From positions 62,001 through 126,000 of the forward strand of contig NZ_BJNG01000017.1 in the NCBI RefSeq assembly GCF_006539565.1: a stretch of 64,000 nucleotides of DNA, in the 5' to 3' direction. A model generated the notes under the pieces. The model did not search any database. It was given only the letters and a program-made list of their open reading frames with translations, and was not told where the DNA came from. Below, one piece after another: positions 18,058 to 27,154 of the stretch; position 1 is the stretch's first letter, and the number at the start of each line of letters is the position of its first letter. Source of the DNA: Pseudonocardia hydrocarbonoxydans. GTDB taxonomy: Bacteria > Actinomycetota > Actinomycetes > Mycobacteriales > Pseudonocardiaceae. The position numbers and the translations under genes were made by a program.

Positions 18058-18447
18058 TCAGCGGACACCCCGAGCGTCCCCCGTGCCGCCGCGGCGCACC
18101 CGGGGCCGAAGGTCCTCCGCGGCACCGTCCTCGGTCTCCTCCCGCCCCGGCGCCCCGGTGGGGAGCGGCGTCGGGACGCCGGCGCGGGGACCGGTCAGCT
18201 CCCGGATCGACCGCCGGATCACCTCCACCAGCCGGCTGGTCGTGCACGGGTACCGCTCGGGCTGGCCGGTGACGTCGTGCACGGGGTGGCGGCACCACCC
18301 GTCGCCGTCGGCCTCGTGGCCGCGGTCGAGCGCGACGACGACCCGGGCCCGGTCGGGACGGGTGAGGAGGCCGTCCACGAACGAGGTGAACGCGGTGTGT
18401 GTCGTGGCGGTGCCGTGTGTCGTGGCGGGGCCGTCTGGGCGGGTCAT
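18058..18447 (-). CDS. Hypothetical protein, 129 residues
   Basis: I do not recognise this protein. The middle reads SFVDGLLTRPDRARVVVALD, then WCRHPVHDVTGQPERYPCTT and SRLVEVIRRSIRELTG, a plausible small folded domain with two Cys and two His in about 20 residues. The last 40 residues are polar and charged. The start is well supported by AGGAGGAG seven bases before ATG 18447. It lies just upstream of hsp20 on the same strand and may be cotranscribed. Confidence 0.6.
   Translation of the reverse strand: MTRPDGPATTHGTATTHTAFTSFVDGLLTRPDRARVVVALDRGHEADGDGWCRHPVHDVTGQPERYPCTTSRLVEVIRRSIRELTGPRAGVPTPLPTGAPGREETEDGAAEDLRPRVRRGGTGDARGVR
18103..18116. promoter_or_regulatory. Putative DevR/OsdR box upstream of hsp20
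   Basis: GGGCCGAAGGTCCT, 127 bp upstream of the hsp20 ATG, lies within the end of the preceding coding region. It is one base different from the site at 28877. Confidence 0.5.
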
Positions 18448-18544
18448 GGGACTCCTCCTGCGGACCGGACCGGCGTGGAGCGCGGGACGCGCGGTCGTCA
18501 CCGGTCGGGCCACCACGATGGCACCGGAACCGGGTCGGGGATCC

Positions 18545-18558
18545 GGGCACGAGGTCCC
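18545..18558. promoter_or_regulatory. Putative DevR/OsdR box, divergent promoter
   Basis: GGGCACGAGGTCCC lies 98 bp upstream of the minus-strand gene starting at 18447, in the 274-bp divergent gap with the stress protein at 18722. Confidence 0.45.
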
Positions 18559-18631
18559 GGCGGACCGTCCGGAGGTCCCCCGTCCGGACGCCGACCGGTC
18601 CCGGCGCCGGGGCCGGGGACCCGCGACGGGC

Positions 18632-18644
18632 GGGACTTCGGACC
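18632..18644. promoter_or_regulatory. Possible DevR/OsdR box with one base missing
   Basis: GGGACTTCGGACC fits the window pattern if one base of the spacer is absent. It lies 78 bp upstream of the stress protein at 18722. Confidence 0.4.
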
Positions 18645-18721
18645 GTGGTGGCGGGCCGGATCCGGGAGGCACGCTGGGCCCGCCGGCCGGATCGGCCGGC
18701 CGGATCGGACGAGGAGGACTC

Positions 18722-19222
18722 ATGGACGACGCCACCGGCGCGGTCGTGGTCGGGGTGGACGGTTCACCCGGATCGACGGCCGCACTCGCGTACGCGCTGG
18801 AGGAGGCGGCCCGGCGCGGGGCGCGGCTGCGGGTCGTCGTGGCGGCCCAGGTGCCGGAGTACTGGGCGATGGCCTACGGGATGGTGGCGCCGCCGCCGAT
18901 CTCCGAGGTCGTCGCCGGGGCGCAGGCGGCGGGTCAGCAGGAGGTGGACGGGGTCCTCGCCGCCCGGCCGGACCTGGCGTCGCGGGTGCCGGTGACGGTG
19001 GAGGCGCGGGCCGGGGCGGCGGCGCACGTGCTGCTCGACGCCGCCGAGGGGGCCGAGGTCCTCGTGATCGGCCACCGCGGGCGCGGTGCCGTGCGCAGCG
19101 CGCTGCTCGGATCGGTCGGGCTGCACTGCGTGCTGCACGCCTCCTGCCCGGTGACGATCGTCCGGGCGACCGACGTGACCGGCCATCCCGACCGGGCCGA
19201 GGAGGCGGCGGTCTCCGTGTGA
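18722..19222 (+). CDS. Universal stress protein, single Usp domain
   Basis: This 166-residue protein has one Usp domain from VVVGVDGSPGSTAALAYALE to the loop VLVIGHRGRGAVRSALLGS and the closing strand SCPVTIVRA. The ATP loop is intact. GAGGAGG just upstream of ATG 18722 fixes the start. It is divergent from the hypothetical gene at 18447 and shares the gap with two box-like sites. Confidence 0.9.
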   Translation: MDDATGAVVVGVDGSPGSTAALAYALEEAARRGARLRVVVAAQVPEYWAMAYGMVAPPPISEVVAGAQAAGQQEVDGVLAARPDLASRVPVTVEARAGAAAHVLLDAAEGAEVLVIGHRGRGAVRSALLGSVGLHCVLHASCPVTIVRATDVTGHPDRAEEAAVSV

Positions 19223-19460
19223 GTCCCGCGCCGGCTCCGGCAGGCGCGCGGGACGGCGGGCGCACCCGTCCGGCCGGGCCCGTCGACGGTGCGCCGGGTA
19301 GCGGCCGCGACGTCCGTCCGATCGGTCGATGTCGGGATCGCCCCGGGAGGTGTTCACTGGCGGGCGTCGGGGTGGGTGTCGTGGCCCCCGCGGGGACGAG
19401 GCGCCTCGGAGGCCCGCCGGCGGCGCGCTCCGCACGTCCGTCCACCCTGGGGGAAGCCGT

Positions 19461-21230
19461 ATGCCGTCCCACGAGTCCGTCCCGGAGGGCGGCCCCGGGC
19501 CGCCGTCCACCGCGCCGGGTGAGGCCCATCCGGCGGCCGGGGAGCCGGGCCTGGGGCTGCTGGACGTGCCGCGCCTGGAGCTGGACCAGCTGCTCGAGCA
19601 GCTGGTCGTCCGCGCCCGGGAGGTGATGGCCACGCAGGGGCGCCTGCGCGGCCTCCTGCGTGCCAACCAGATGATCACCCAGGACCTCGAGCTGGCGGTG
19701 GTGCTGCGCCGCATCGCCGAGGTGGCCCGCGACCTCGTCGGGGCGCGGTACGCGGCGTTGGGGGTGATCGCGGCCGCGGGCGGGCTGGCCGAGTTCGTCC
19801 ACGTCGGGATGGAACCCGGCGACGTCGCGCGGATCGGGCACCTGCCGCAGGGCAAGGGTCTGCTGGGCGCGCTGATCGACGACCCGCAGGCCATCCGGCT
19901 GGACCGGATCGCGGACGACCCCCGCTCGGCCGGGTTCCCGGCCGGGCACCCGCCGATGCACTCGTTCCTGGGCGTGCCGATCCGCGTCCGGGGCGAGGCG
20001 TTCGGGAACCTGTATCTGGCCGAGAGCACCCGGGGCGGCTTCAGCGCCGACGACGAGCAGCTCACCACGGCGCTGGCCTCGACGGCCGGGATGGCGATCG
20101 ACAACGCCCGGCTGTTCCAGGCCGCCCGTGAGCGGCAGGAGTGGCTGCGGGCCACGGCGGCGGTGACGCACCGGTTGCTGGCCGCCGACACCGACCTCGT
20201 GCAGCCGCTGCGGCTGATCGCGCGCAGCAGCCGGGACCTGGCAGGTGCCGACCTGGTGACCGTCGCGCTGCCGGACGGGGACGAGCTGCGGGTCGACGTC
20301 GCCGTCGGGGAGTCGGCGGAGACGCTGCTGGGCACGCGGGTGACGCTGGAGGGGTCACTGGCGGGGCGGGTGTTCACCACCGGCCGGCCGTTGCGGGTGG
20401 CCACCCCGCAGGAGCTGCCCGGCCTGGACGCGCTCACGGTGCGGCAGCAGGACATCGGTCCGGCCGTGGTGGTGCCGTTGCAGGGTTCCCGGCGCGCGCA
20501 CGGCGTGCTGACGCTGGCGCGCACCTCGGGCCGCGTCGGCTTCACCGCCGAGGACCTGGACATGGCGGCGGGGTTCGCCAGCCAGGCCTCGGTCGCGGTG
20601 GAGCTCGCCGAGGCACGGGCGGAGCGCCAGCGGGCGGCGGTCTTCGACGACCGCGACCGCATCGCGGCGGACCTGCACGACCACGTGATCCAGCGGCTGT
20701 TCGCGACCGGGCTGTCGCTGCAGGGCGTCGCCGCGGTGACCGGCCCCGGTGCGCCGCGGGACCGGATCACCGGCGTGATCGCCGACCTCGACGCGACGAT
20801 CCGGCAGATCCGCACCTCCGTCTTCCAGCTGCAGCGGACCCCCGACGGGGCGGCCGGGGTGCGCACGCGGATCCTGGAGGTGGCCGCCGAGGTGGCCCCG
20901 GCACTGGGCAGCGAACCCGTCCTGCGGTTCGGCGGGCTGCTGGAGGGCCTCCTGGCGCCCGGCCTCGTCGACGACCTGCTGGCGGTGCTGCGGGAGGCGC
21001 TGAGCAACGTCGCGCGCCACGCCCGGGCCCGGACCTGCGAGGTCGACGTCGTCGTCGAGGACGGGCGGCTGGTCCTGGAGGTCTCCGACGACGGGATCGG
21101 GCCGGCGTCCGGCGGGCGGCGCAGCGGGCTGGTGAACCTGCGCCGCCGCGCGGAACGGCACGGCGGCACGTTCACCGTCGAGCCCGGCCGGCCCGCCGGC
21201 ACGCGGTTGCGCTGGACCGTCCCGCTCTGA
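19461..21230 (+). CDS. DevS/DosT-type sensor histidine kinase with two GAF domains
   Basis: A 589-residue soluble sensor kinase. GAF-A (about 75-220) has GFPAGHPPMHSFLGVPIRV, whose His163 aligns with the haem-ligand His149 of DevS, and NLYL with Tyr185 aligning with distal Tyr171. The position of DevS Glu87 is Gly101 (RYAALGV), as in DosT (Gly85). GAF-B follows (about 235-385). The dimerisation helix has [16 protein letters not shown] with phospho-acceptor His406, then HATPase motifs EALSNVARHA, VSDDGIG and GLVNLRRRAE. No membrane segment is present. Known relatives signal low O2, NO or CO to DevR. No clear DevR-like box precedes it. The ATG at 19461 opens the conserved region; earlier in-frame sequence is Gly/Arg-rich. 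Confidence 0.9.
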   Translation: MPSHESVPEGGPGPPSTAPGEAHPAAGEPGLGLLDVPRLELDQLLEQLVVRAREVMATQGRLRGLLRANQMITQDLELAVVLRRIAEVARDLVGARYAALGVIAAAGGLAEFVHVGMEPGDVARIGHLPQGKGLLGALIDDPQAIRLDRIADDPRSAGFPAGHPPMHSFLGVPIRVRGEAFGNLYLAESTRGGFSADDEQLTTALASTAGMAIDNARLFQAARERQEWLRATAAVTHRLLAADTDLVQPLRLIARSSRDLAGADLVTVALPDGDELRVDVAVGESAETLLGTRVTLEGSLAGRVFTTGRPLRVATPQELPGLDALTVRQQDIGPAVVVPLQGSRRAHGVLTLARTSGRVGFTAEDLDMAAGFASQASVAVELAEARAERQRAAVFDDRDRIAADLHDHVIQRLFATGLSLQGVAAVTGPGAPRDRITGVIADLDATIRQIRTSVFQLQRTPDGAAGVRTRILEVAAEVAPALGSEPVLRFGGLLEGLLAPGLVDDLLAVLREALSNVARHARARTCEVDVVVEDGRLVLEVSDDGIGPASGGRRSGLVNLRRRAERHGGTFTVEPGRPAGTRLRWTVPL

Positions 21231-21242
21231 CCCGCCCCCCGC

Positions 21243-21256
21243 GGGTCGTTCGACCC
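21243..21256. promoter_or_regulatory. Putative DevR/OsdR box
   Basis: GGGTCGTTCGACCC lies 69 bp upstream of the CBS protein at 21325, just after the kinase stop, so the CBS gene may have its own promoter. Confidence 0.55.
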
Positions 21257-21324
21257 TGATGCGGCCCGGCGGAGGGGCGCACGATGGTGGCTGCGGGCCC
21301 GGTCGGGTCCGGGGAGGAGCCGTC

Positions 21325-21765
21325 GTGCAGGCCCGTGACGTCATGACCAGCCCGGTGATCACCCTGCGCCCGGACACACCCGTCCGCGCGGCGGCGGCGC
21401 TGCTGATCTCCCACGGCTTCACGGCGTCCCCGGTGGTCGACGCGGACGGTCGGCTGCTGGGCATCGTGACCGAGGCGGACCTGATGCGCGGCCGGATCGT
21501 CCGCGAGGGCGGGGCGGTCACCGACGCGCCGGAGCCCGCGGTGGCGGCGGTCATGAGCGGCGACCCGGTGACGGCCGGTCCCGGCGACGACCTCGCCGAC
21601 GTCGTGGCCACGATGCTCGAGCACGGGTTCCGGTCGCTGCCGGTCGTGCGGGGGACCGACCTCGTCGGCATCCTCAGCCGCCGCGACGTCCTGCGGTGCG
21701 TCGCCCGCGGGGAGCTGACCTCCGCCGACGTCGCCGCCCGGCGCCGGGTCGGTCCCGACCGCTGA
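21325..21765 (+). CDS. CBS-domain pair protein (Hrp1-like)
   Basis: A 146-residue cytoplasmic protein made of two CBS domains. The first has QARDVMTSPVITLRPDTPV and GRLLGIVTEADLM; the second has VMSGDPVTAGPGDDL, FRSLPVV and LVGILSRRDVLR. The size and the absence of a catalytic domain match Hrp1 (Rv2626c), a DosR-regulon protein. CBS pairs usually bind adenine nucleotides; no ligand is proven here. GGAGGAG upstream supports GTG 21325. Confidence 0.88.
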   Translation: MQARDVMTSPVITLRPDTPVRAAAALLISHGFTASPVVDADGRLLGIVTEADLMRGRIVREGGAVTDAPEPAVAAVMSGDPVTAGPGDDLADVVATMLEHGFRSLPVVRGTDLVGILSRRDVLRCVARGELTSADVAARRRVGPDR

Positions 21766-21774
21766 GGTGTCTCC

Positions 21775-22026
21775 TCAGCCGCCCCCGGCCAGCAGCGCGA
21801 CCCATCCCTCGAGGTCGCCCAGCCGCCCGTAGTCGTCCTCCTCGATGCGCCGGCCGGAGCGTTCGCTCACCCGCCGGACCACGGCGAGGAAGTCCAGGGA
21901 GTCCAGGCCCAGGGTGTCGCGGAGGTCGTCGTGGGGGCCCAGCGCGTCGAGCTCGGGCCCGGGCGCGACGGCGCGGAGGGCGTCGAGGACGATCGCGCGG
22001 GCGTCGTCGTCGGTCAGGGTGGTCAT
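21775..22026 (-). CDS. Acyl carrier protein
   Basis: An 83-residue acidic protein with the phosphopantetheine site LGLDSLDFL (Ser43) and helices on either side, a typical acyl carrier protein. Its ATG overlaps the stop of the E2 gene (ATGA), so it is the last gene of the dehydrogenase operon. A free carrier protein is not a usual part of pyruvate or branched-chain dehydrogenase. It may accept acyl groups made by this complex or by the ligase at the start of the operon; this is inference. Confidence 0.88.
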   Translation of the reverse strand: MTTLTDDDARAIVLDALRAVAPGPELDALGPHDDLRDTLGLDSLDFLAVVRRVSERSGRRIEEDDYGRLGDLEGWVALLAGGG

Positions 22027-23357
22027 GGCGTCTCCTCCGTGCGGTGCAGCCGGTGGTCGATCTCGTGCAGCAGGCGCGCGCCGGTGACGCCGTCGGTGGC
22101 GCGGTGGTCGGCCGACAGCGTCGTGGTGACGACCGGGCGCACGGCGACGGTGTCGCCCTCGGCCCAGGGGCGCGGGCGCACCGTGCCGAAGCCGACCACC
22201 GCCACCTGCGGGGGGAAGATCACCCCGGTCACCGCGTCGACGCCGAGCTCGCCCAGGTCGGTGACGGTGAGCGTGGCCCCGCTCGCCTCGGAGGACCGCA
22301 GACGCCCGGACCGGGCCCGTTCGGCCGCCCCGCGCAGGGCGGCCATGAGCGCGTCGAGGTCGAGGCGGTCCGCGTGGTGCAGCACGGGCACGGTCAGCCC
22401 GCCACCGCGCAGCGACACCGCCACGCCCAGGTGCACGCCCTCGCCCGGGACGAAGCGGCCGTCCACCCAGTGTCCGTTGAGCTCGGGCACCGCGCGGGCC
22501 GCGCCCGCGACGGCGTGCAGCAGCAGCGCCGCGGGCAGCACCCGGTCGGCGACCGGGACCTCCCGGTTGTGCCGGCGCAGCCGCTGCAGCGCGTCGCCCA
22601 GCTCGATCTCGGTGCTCAGGTAGTAGTGCGGGATGTCGCGCTTGGAGCGGGTCATCAGGGCGGCGGTGGCCGAGCGGGGCCGCGGCGGCGGGGCCTGGGC
22701 CGGCGGGGCCTGGGCCGGCGGGGCCTGCGACGCCGGGGCGGCGGGCAGGTCGCGGGCCCGCAGCGGGTGCGGCCGCCCGGCGGCCAGCGCGGCCGGGTCG
22801 AGCCCGCGCTCGGCCGCCAGGCGGCGGGCGTAGGGGGAGATGCGGGGGCGGCGCACGGCCCGGTCGACGTCGGCGCCGGTGACCTCGCCGTGCGGGCCGG
22901 TGCCCGGCAGCGAGGCCAGGTCCAGCCCCGCCGCGGCGGCCCGCCTGCGGGCGAGCGGGGACCGGGCGGCGGGGTGCGGGACGGGCGCGGGCCGCGAGGG
23001 CGGGGGCGGGGCCGGCGCGGGTGTCGGGACCGGCGCGGGTGCGGGGACCGGTGCGGGTGCGGCGGCGGGCTGCCCGGTCGCCGCCCCGTCCGTCGCCGCC
23101 CTGTCCGTCACCGCCCCGTCCGGTGCGGTCGCGATCACGGCCAGCGGCGCGCCCACCGGCACCGCCGTCCCGGCGTCGACGAGCAGCCGCTCCACGGTGC
23201 CGGACTCGAAGCACTCGACGTCGATCAGCGACTTCTCGGTGTCCACGGTCGCGACGACGTCACCGCGGTGCACCTCGTCGCCGGGGCCGACCAGCCACTC
23301 GACCACCGTGCCCTGCTCCATGTCGGCGCCCAGGGACGGCATCCGGAACTCGCCCAC
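22023..23357 (-). CDS. Dihydrolipoamide acyltransferase (E2) of a 2-oxoacid dehydrogenase complex
   Basis: A 444-residue E2 core protein. The lipoyl domain has DTEKSLIDVE with Lys42 as lipoylation site. A Pro/Ala-rich linker follows, then an E3-binding segment (ARRRAAAAGLDLASLPGTGP, with GEVTGADVD) and a second partial copy (ISPYARRLAAERGLDPAALA). The catalytic domain ends in SADHRATDGVTGARLLHEI with the HxxxDG active site. Start is GTG 23357, one base after the E1beta stop. The acyl specificity (acetyl, branched or other) is not clear. No E3 gene lies in the window. Confidence 0.9.
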   Translation of the reverse strand: MGEFRMPSLGADMEQGTVVEWLVGPGDEVHRGDVVATVDTEKSLIDVECFESGTVERLLVDAGTAVPVGAPLAVIATAPDGAVTDRAATDGAATGQPAAAPAPVPAPAPVPTPAPAPPPPSRPAPVPHPAARSPLARRRAAAAGLDLASLPGTGPHGEVTGADVDRAVRRPRISPYARRLAAERGLDPAALAAGRPHPLRARDLPAAPASQAPPAQAPPAQAPPPRPRSATAALMTRSKRDIPHYYLSTEIELGDALQRLRRHNREVPVADRVLPAALLLHAVAGAARAVPELNGHWVDGRFVPGEGVHLGVAVSLRGGGLTVPVLHHADRLDLDALMAALRGAAERARSGRLRSSEASGATLTVTDLGELGVDAVTGVIFPPQVAVVGFGTVRPRPWAEGDTVAVRPVVTTTLSADHRATDGVTGARLLHEIDHRLHRTEETP

Positions 23358-23358
23358 C

Positions 23359-24333
23359 TCAGCCCACCGCCCGCCGGGCGGCCGCCACCACGTCCGCGAC
23401 GCCGGGCAGCGCCGCCTCCTCCAGGTGGTGCGGGTAGGGCAGCGGCACCTCGACGCCGCAGACCCGCTCGACCGGCGCGTCGAGCTCGTAGAGGGCGTGC
23501 TCGGCGACGCGCGCGGCGATCTCGGCCGACGGGCTGCCGCTGCGCCAGGCGTTGTCGACGACGACCAGCCGGTGGGTGCGCGTGACCGAGGCCAGCACCG
23601 CCTGCTCGTCGAGCGGGCGCAGCACGCGCAGGTCGACGACCTCGGCGGACACCCCGTCGGCGGCGAGCTGCTCCGCGGCGGCCAGCGCCGGGGCGAGCGA
23701 CCCGCCGTAGGCCACCAGGGTGACGTCGGTGCCGGGGCGGCGCACGGCGGCCCCGGTGATGTCGACCGGCCCGGCGTCGTCGGGCAGCTCGCCGGAGGCG
23801 CCGTAGAGCGCGATCTGCTCGAAGATCAGCACGGGGTCGGGATCGGCGAGTGCGGGGGCGAGCATGCCGCGGGCGTCGGCGAGGGTGGCGGGGGTGAGCA
23901 CACGCAGGCCCGGGATGTGCGCGTAGAGGCCCTCCAGGGTGTGCGAGTGCTGCGCGGCGAGCTGGCGGCCGGGCCCGGTCGGGATCCGCACGACCAGGGG
24001 CACTGCCAACTGCCCGCCGGACATGTGCCGCAGCGTCGCGGCGTTGTTGAGGATCTGGTCCAGCGCGAGCAGGCTGAAGTTCACCGTCATGATCTCCACG
24101 ACGGGCCGGGCGCCGCCGAGTGCCGCCCCGATCCCGGCGCCGACGAACGCCGACTCCGACAGCGGGGTGTCGCGCACCCGCCGCTCCCCGAACTCCTCCA
24201 GCAGGCCCTGGCTCACCGCGAAGCAGCCGCCGTAGCGCCCGACGTCCTCGCCCATGAGGAACACCCGCTCGTCGGCGGCCAGCGCCTCGCGCAGCCCGGC
24301 CCGGAAGGCCTCGCGGAACGTGGTGGCGGCCAT
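23359..24333 (-). CDS. 2-oxoacid dehydrogenase E1 beta subunit
   Basis: A 324-residue subunit that with E1alpha forms the thiamine-diphosphate decarboxylase. It has [58 protein letters not shown] and the transketolase C-terminal domain with [13 protein letters not shown]. The family includes pyruvate, acetoin and branched-chain enzymes; the [14 protein letters not shown] region is compatible with pyruvate or acetoin type. The ATG overlaps the E1alpha stop (TGATG). Confidence 0.9.
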   Translation of the reverse strand: MAATTFREAFRAGLREALAADERVFLMGEDVGRYGGCFAVSQGLLEEFGERRVRDTPLSESAFVGAGIGAALGGARPVVEIMTVNFSLLALDQILNNAATLRHMSGGQLAVPLVVRIPTGPGRQLAAQHSHTLEGLYAHIPGLRVLTPATLADARGMLAPALADPDPVLIFEQIALYGASGELPDDAGPVDITGAAVRRPGTDVTLVAYGGSLAPALAAAEQLAADGVSAEVVDLRVLRPLDEQAVLASVTRTHRLVVVDNAWRSGSPSAEIAARVAEHALYELDAPVERVCGVEVPLPYPHHLEEAALPGVADVVAAARRAVG

Positions 24334-25286
24334 CACCGCTCCGCCAGCACGTGCCGGGTGAGGTCGGCCACCGGCTCGTACGGCGCGGCCCGCGCCGCCT
24401 CCACCGCCCGGTCGATCTCGTCGGCGACGTCGGCCTCCGCCGCGGCGACGTCGTCCGGGTCCAGCTGCGCGACCAGGACGCCGAGCGGGTCGTGATCGCG
24501 CCAGCCCTCGATCTCCGCGCGCTCCCGGTAGCGGTCGGCGTCGTACATCGAGTGCGCCCGGAAGCGGTAGGTGCGCAGCTCCAGGAAGCAGGGCCCGCCC
24601 CCGGCGCGGGCGGTGTCGACGGCCAGCCGCGCGGCGTCGCGCACCGCGCGGGCGTCCATCCCGTCGACCGACCAGGAGCGCACCCCGTAGGACGCGGCCC
24701 GCAGCGCCAGGTCGGTCTGGGCGTGGCTGCGGGCCAGCGCCGTGCCCATGGCGTACCGGTTGTTCTCGCAGCAGAACACCATCGGCAGCCCCCACAGCGC
24801 GGCCAGGTTGAGCGACTCGTGGAGCTCGCCCTCGGCGAACGCGCCGTCGCCGAACAGGCACGCGGTGACCTGCGGGCGGGCGGCGTAGGAGTCGGCCAGC
24901 GCCAGCCCGACGGCGAGCGGGATGCCCCCGGCGACGATCGCGTTGCCGCCGTAGAAGCGGCGGGCGGCGTCGAACAGGTGCATCGAGCCGCCGCGCCCGC
25001 CGCTGCAGCCGGTGGCGCGGCCGAACATCTCGGCGAGCAGCGCCGCCATCGGGATGCCGCGGGCCAGCGCGTGCCCGTGCTCGCGGTAGGTGGACACGAC
25101 CGCGTCGTCCGGGGTGAGCGCGGCCGTCACCCCGACCGCGACCGCCTCCTCCCCGATGCACAGGTGCATGAAGCCGCGGATGTCGCCCGCGCTGTAGAGC
25201 TCCACGCAGCGCTCCTCGAAGCGGCGGATCCGGGTCATCGCGACGTGCAGCTCCAGCGCGTCCTTCCCGTCGGGCCCGGCGGTCAC
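24333..25286 (-). CDS. 2-oxoacid dehydrogenase E1 alpha subunit
   Basis: A 317-residue subunit carrying the thiamine-diphosphate motif [18 protein letters not shown] followed by ENNRYAMGT. Other family features are [43 protein letters not shown] and [13 protein letters not shown]. The HSMYD loop resembles the phosphorylation-loop region of pyruvate dehydrogenases (HSMSD). GTG 25286 overlaps the acyl-CoA synthetase stop as GTGA, so the whole row is one operon. Confidence 0.9.
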   Translation of the reverse strand: MTAGPDGKDALELHVAMTRIRRFEERCVELYSAGDIRGFMHLCIGEEAVAVGVTAALTPDDAVVSTYREHGHALARGIPMAALLAEMFGRATGCSGGRGGSMHLFDAARRFYGGNAIVAGGIPLAVGLALADSYAARPQVTACLFGDGAFAEGELHESLNLAALWGLPMVFCCENNRYAMGTALARSHAQTDLALRAASYGVRSWSVDGMDARAVRDAARLAVDTARAGGGPCFLELRTYRFRAHSMYDADRYRERAEIEGWRDHDPLGVLVAQLDPDDVAAAEADVADEIDRAVEAARAAPYEPVADLTRHVLAER

Positions 25287-27055
25287 CGCGCCGTCTCCAG
25301 GGTCGAGAGGTCGCCGTCGGGCAGGCCCAGCTCGCGCGCCCTGAGCAGCCGGCGCATGACCTTGCCGCTGCGCGTGTGCGGGAGCGCGTCGGCGAACACG
25401 ATCTCCTTGGGCGCCACCACCCCCAGCGCCCGGCGGGCGTGCGCCAGCAGCTCGGCGCGCAGCTCCTCGGTCGGCTCCGTCCCGGCGCGCAGCGTCACGA
25501 ACGCCTTCACCAGCTCGCCGGCGACGGGATCGGGCGTGCCGATCACCCCGGCCTCCACCACGGCGGGATGCGCGGTCAGCACGCTCTCCACCTCGAACGG
25601 CCCGATCAGGTGGCCCGCCGACTTGATGACGTCGTCGGCGCGGGCGACGAACCGGTAGTGCCCCTGCAGGTCGCGGCGGGCGATGTCGCCGGTGAGGTAC
25701 CAGCCGTCGGCGAAGCAGGCCGCGTAGCGCTCGGGAGCGCCCAGGTAGGCGCGGAACATCGAGGGCCACCCGGTGCGCAGGGCCAGCTCGCCCTCGGCGA
25801 CGCCGTGCAGCACGTGCACGCCGCCGTGCGCCCCGACCGCGGCCCGGCCGTCGGGCCCGCGGGCCAGCAGCCCCGCCTGCACCCCCGGCAGCGGGCGGCC
25901 CATCGAGCCGGGCACGACGTCGTCGCCGGGCCGGTGGGCGATCATGATCGCGCCGGTCTCGGTCTGCCACCAGGTGTCGTGCGCGGCCCGCCCGAGCACC
26001 CGTGCCGTCCAGCGCACCGCGTCGGGGTCCAGCGGCTCGCCCACGCTGGCCACCAGGCGCAGGCGCGGCAGCGCGGGGACGCCGTCCTCGCCCCGGCGCA
26101 TGAGCATCCGGATCGCCGTCGGGGCGGTGTACCAGACCGTGACGCCCTCCCGCTCCAGCGTGCGGTACCAGCGCAGGGCGTCGAACTCGCCCTGGTCCGA
26201 CAGCAGCGTGGCCCCGACGACCAGCGGCGCGACGATCCCGTAGGAGGTGCCGGTCACCCACCCGGGGTCGGCGGTGCACCAGAACAGGTCATCGGGCCGC
26301 AGGTCGAGCGCGGCGCGGGCGGTCGCCAGGTGGGCCACCACGGCCTCGTGCACGTGCAGCGCGCCCTTCGGCGTGCCGGTGGTGCCGCTGGTGAAGTGCA
26401 GCAGCGCCGGGTCCTGCGGGTCGGTGGGCCCGATCGTGAACGTCGGCTCCTCCGCGTCGAGCAGCGCGTCCAGGTCGAGCGTGCCGGGCTCCCCGCCACC
26501 GGACCCGTCGCCCCCGGTGAGCAGGACGTGGCGCAGGTCGGGCAGCCCGGCCCGGATCGGGGCGATCGTGCGCCGGTAGAGCTGCGGGGTCGTGACCAGC
26601 ACCGCCGCCCCGCCCAGGCGCATCCTCTCGCGCACCGGTGCGGGGCCGAACGCGGAGAACAGCGGGGAGACCACGCAGCGCGCCTTCAGCGCGCCCAGCA
26701 CCGTCACGTGGAGCGCGGGGACCCGGCCCAGCAGCGTGAAGACCCGCTCGCCCGGCCCCACGCCGAGCCGGGCGAGCAGGTGGGCGAACCGGGCCGTCCG
26801 CCCGGCGAGGTCGCGGTAGGTGAGGTCGTGCACGGTGTCGGAACGGTCGAGCCAGCGCACCGCGACGCGCCCGGCCCGGGCGGGGTCGGCGGCGTGCCGG
26901 TCGACCGCCTCGTGGGCGATGTTGAGCCCGGCCCCGCCGGGCAGCCCGTCCAGGTCCGCCCGGGCGGCCTCCCAGGCGGAACCCGGGTCGGCGCGACCCC
27001 GCAGGGGGGCCGGGCGGCGCGCGGCGCCGGGGCCGCGGAGGAGGTCCGGCTGCAT
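25283..27055 (-). CDS. AMP-forming acyl/acetyl-CoA synthetase
   Basis: A 590-residue adenylate-forming ligase that activates acetate or another carboxylate with ATP and CoA. The P-loop reads [16 protein letters not shown]; later motifs are [44 protein letters not shown] and the C-terminal [11 protein letters not shown] with the lysine that is acetylated in AcsA. It is shorter than typical acetyl-CoA synthetase (about 650), like the AcuA/AcsA-type found in Bacillus and actinobacteria. ATG 27055 is taken; a frame to 27091 exists. It opens the operon for the dehydrogenase and carrier protein, with a DevR-like box 59 bp upstream. The acetyltransferase-domain protein at 49597 might acetylate it. 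Confidence 0.88.
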   Translation of the reverse strand: MQPDLLRGPGAARRPAPLRGRADPGSAWEAARADLDGLPGGAGLNIAHEAVDRHAADPARAGRVAVRWLDRSDTVHDLTYRDLAGRTARFAHLLARLGVGPGERVFTLLGRVPALHVTVLGALKARCVVSPLFSAFGPAPVRERMRLGGAAVLVTTPQLYRRTIAPIRAGLPDLRHVLLTGGDGSGGGEPGTLDLDALLDAEEPTFTIGPTDPQDPALLHFTSGTTGTPKGALHVHEAVVAHLATARAALDLRPDDLFWCTADPGWVTGTSYGIVAPLVVGATLLSDQGEFDALRWYRTLEREGVTVWYTAPTAIRMLMRRGEDGVPALPRLRLVASVGEPLDPDAVRWTARVLGRAAHDTWWQTETGAIMIAHRPGDDVVPGSMGRPLPGVQAGLLARGPDGRAAVGAHGGVHVLHGVAEGELALRTGWPSMFRAYLGAPERYAACFADGWYLTGDIARRDLQGHYRFVARADDVIKSAGHLIGPFEVESVLTAHPAVVEAGVIGTPDPVAGELVKAFVTLRAGTEPTEELRAELLAHARRALGVVAPKEIVFADALPHTRSGKVMRRLLRARELGLPDGDLSTLETAR

Positions 27056-27113
27056 CCGCCCAGCGTGCGGGCGGGGCCCCGGGACGTCCACGGGGCGATG
27101 GGTGGGCGACGAC

Positions 27114-27127
27114 GGGTCTTCCGGCCC
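27114..27127. promoter_or_regulatory. Putative DevR/OsdR box upstream of the dehydrogenase operon
   Basis: GGGTCTTCCGGCCC lies 59 bp upstream of the acyl-CoA synthetase ATG. It shares the TTCCGGCCC half with the site at 33015. Confidence 0.5.
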
Positions 27128-27154
27128 GGTCCGCCGCGGCGCCCCGGCCCGGCG

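Noticed and set aside
18058..18735. 225-residue form of the hypothetical protein
   Set aside because: The extra N-terminal part is Pro/Arg-rich, spans the divergent promoter, and the inner ATG at 18447 has a much better ribosome site.
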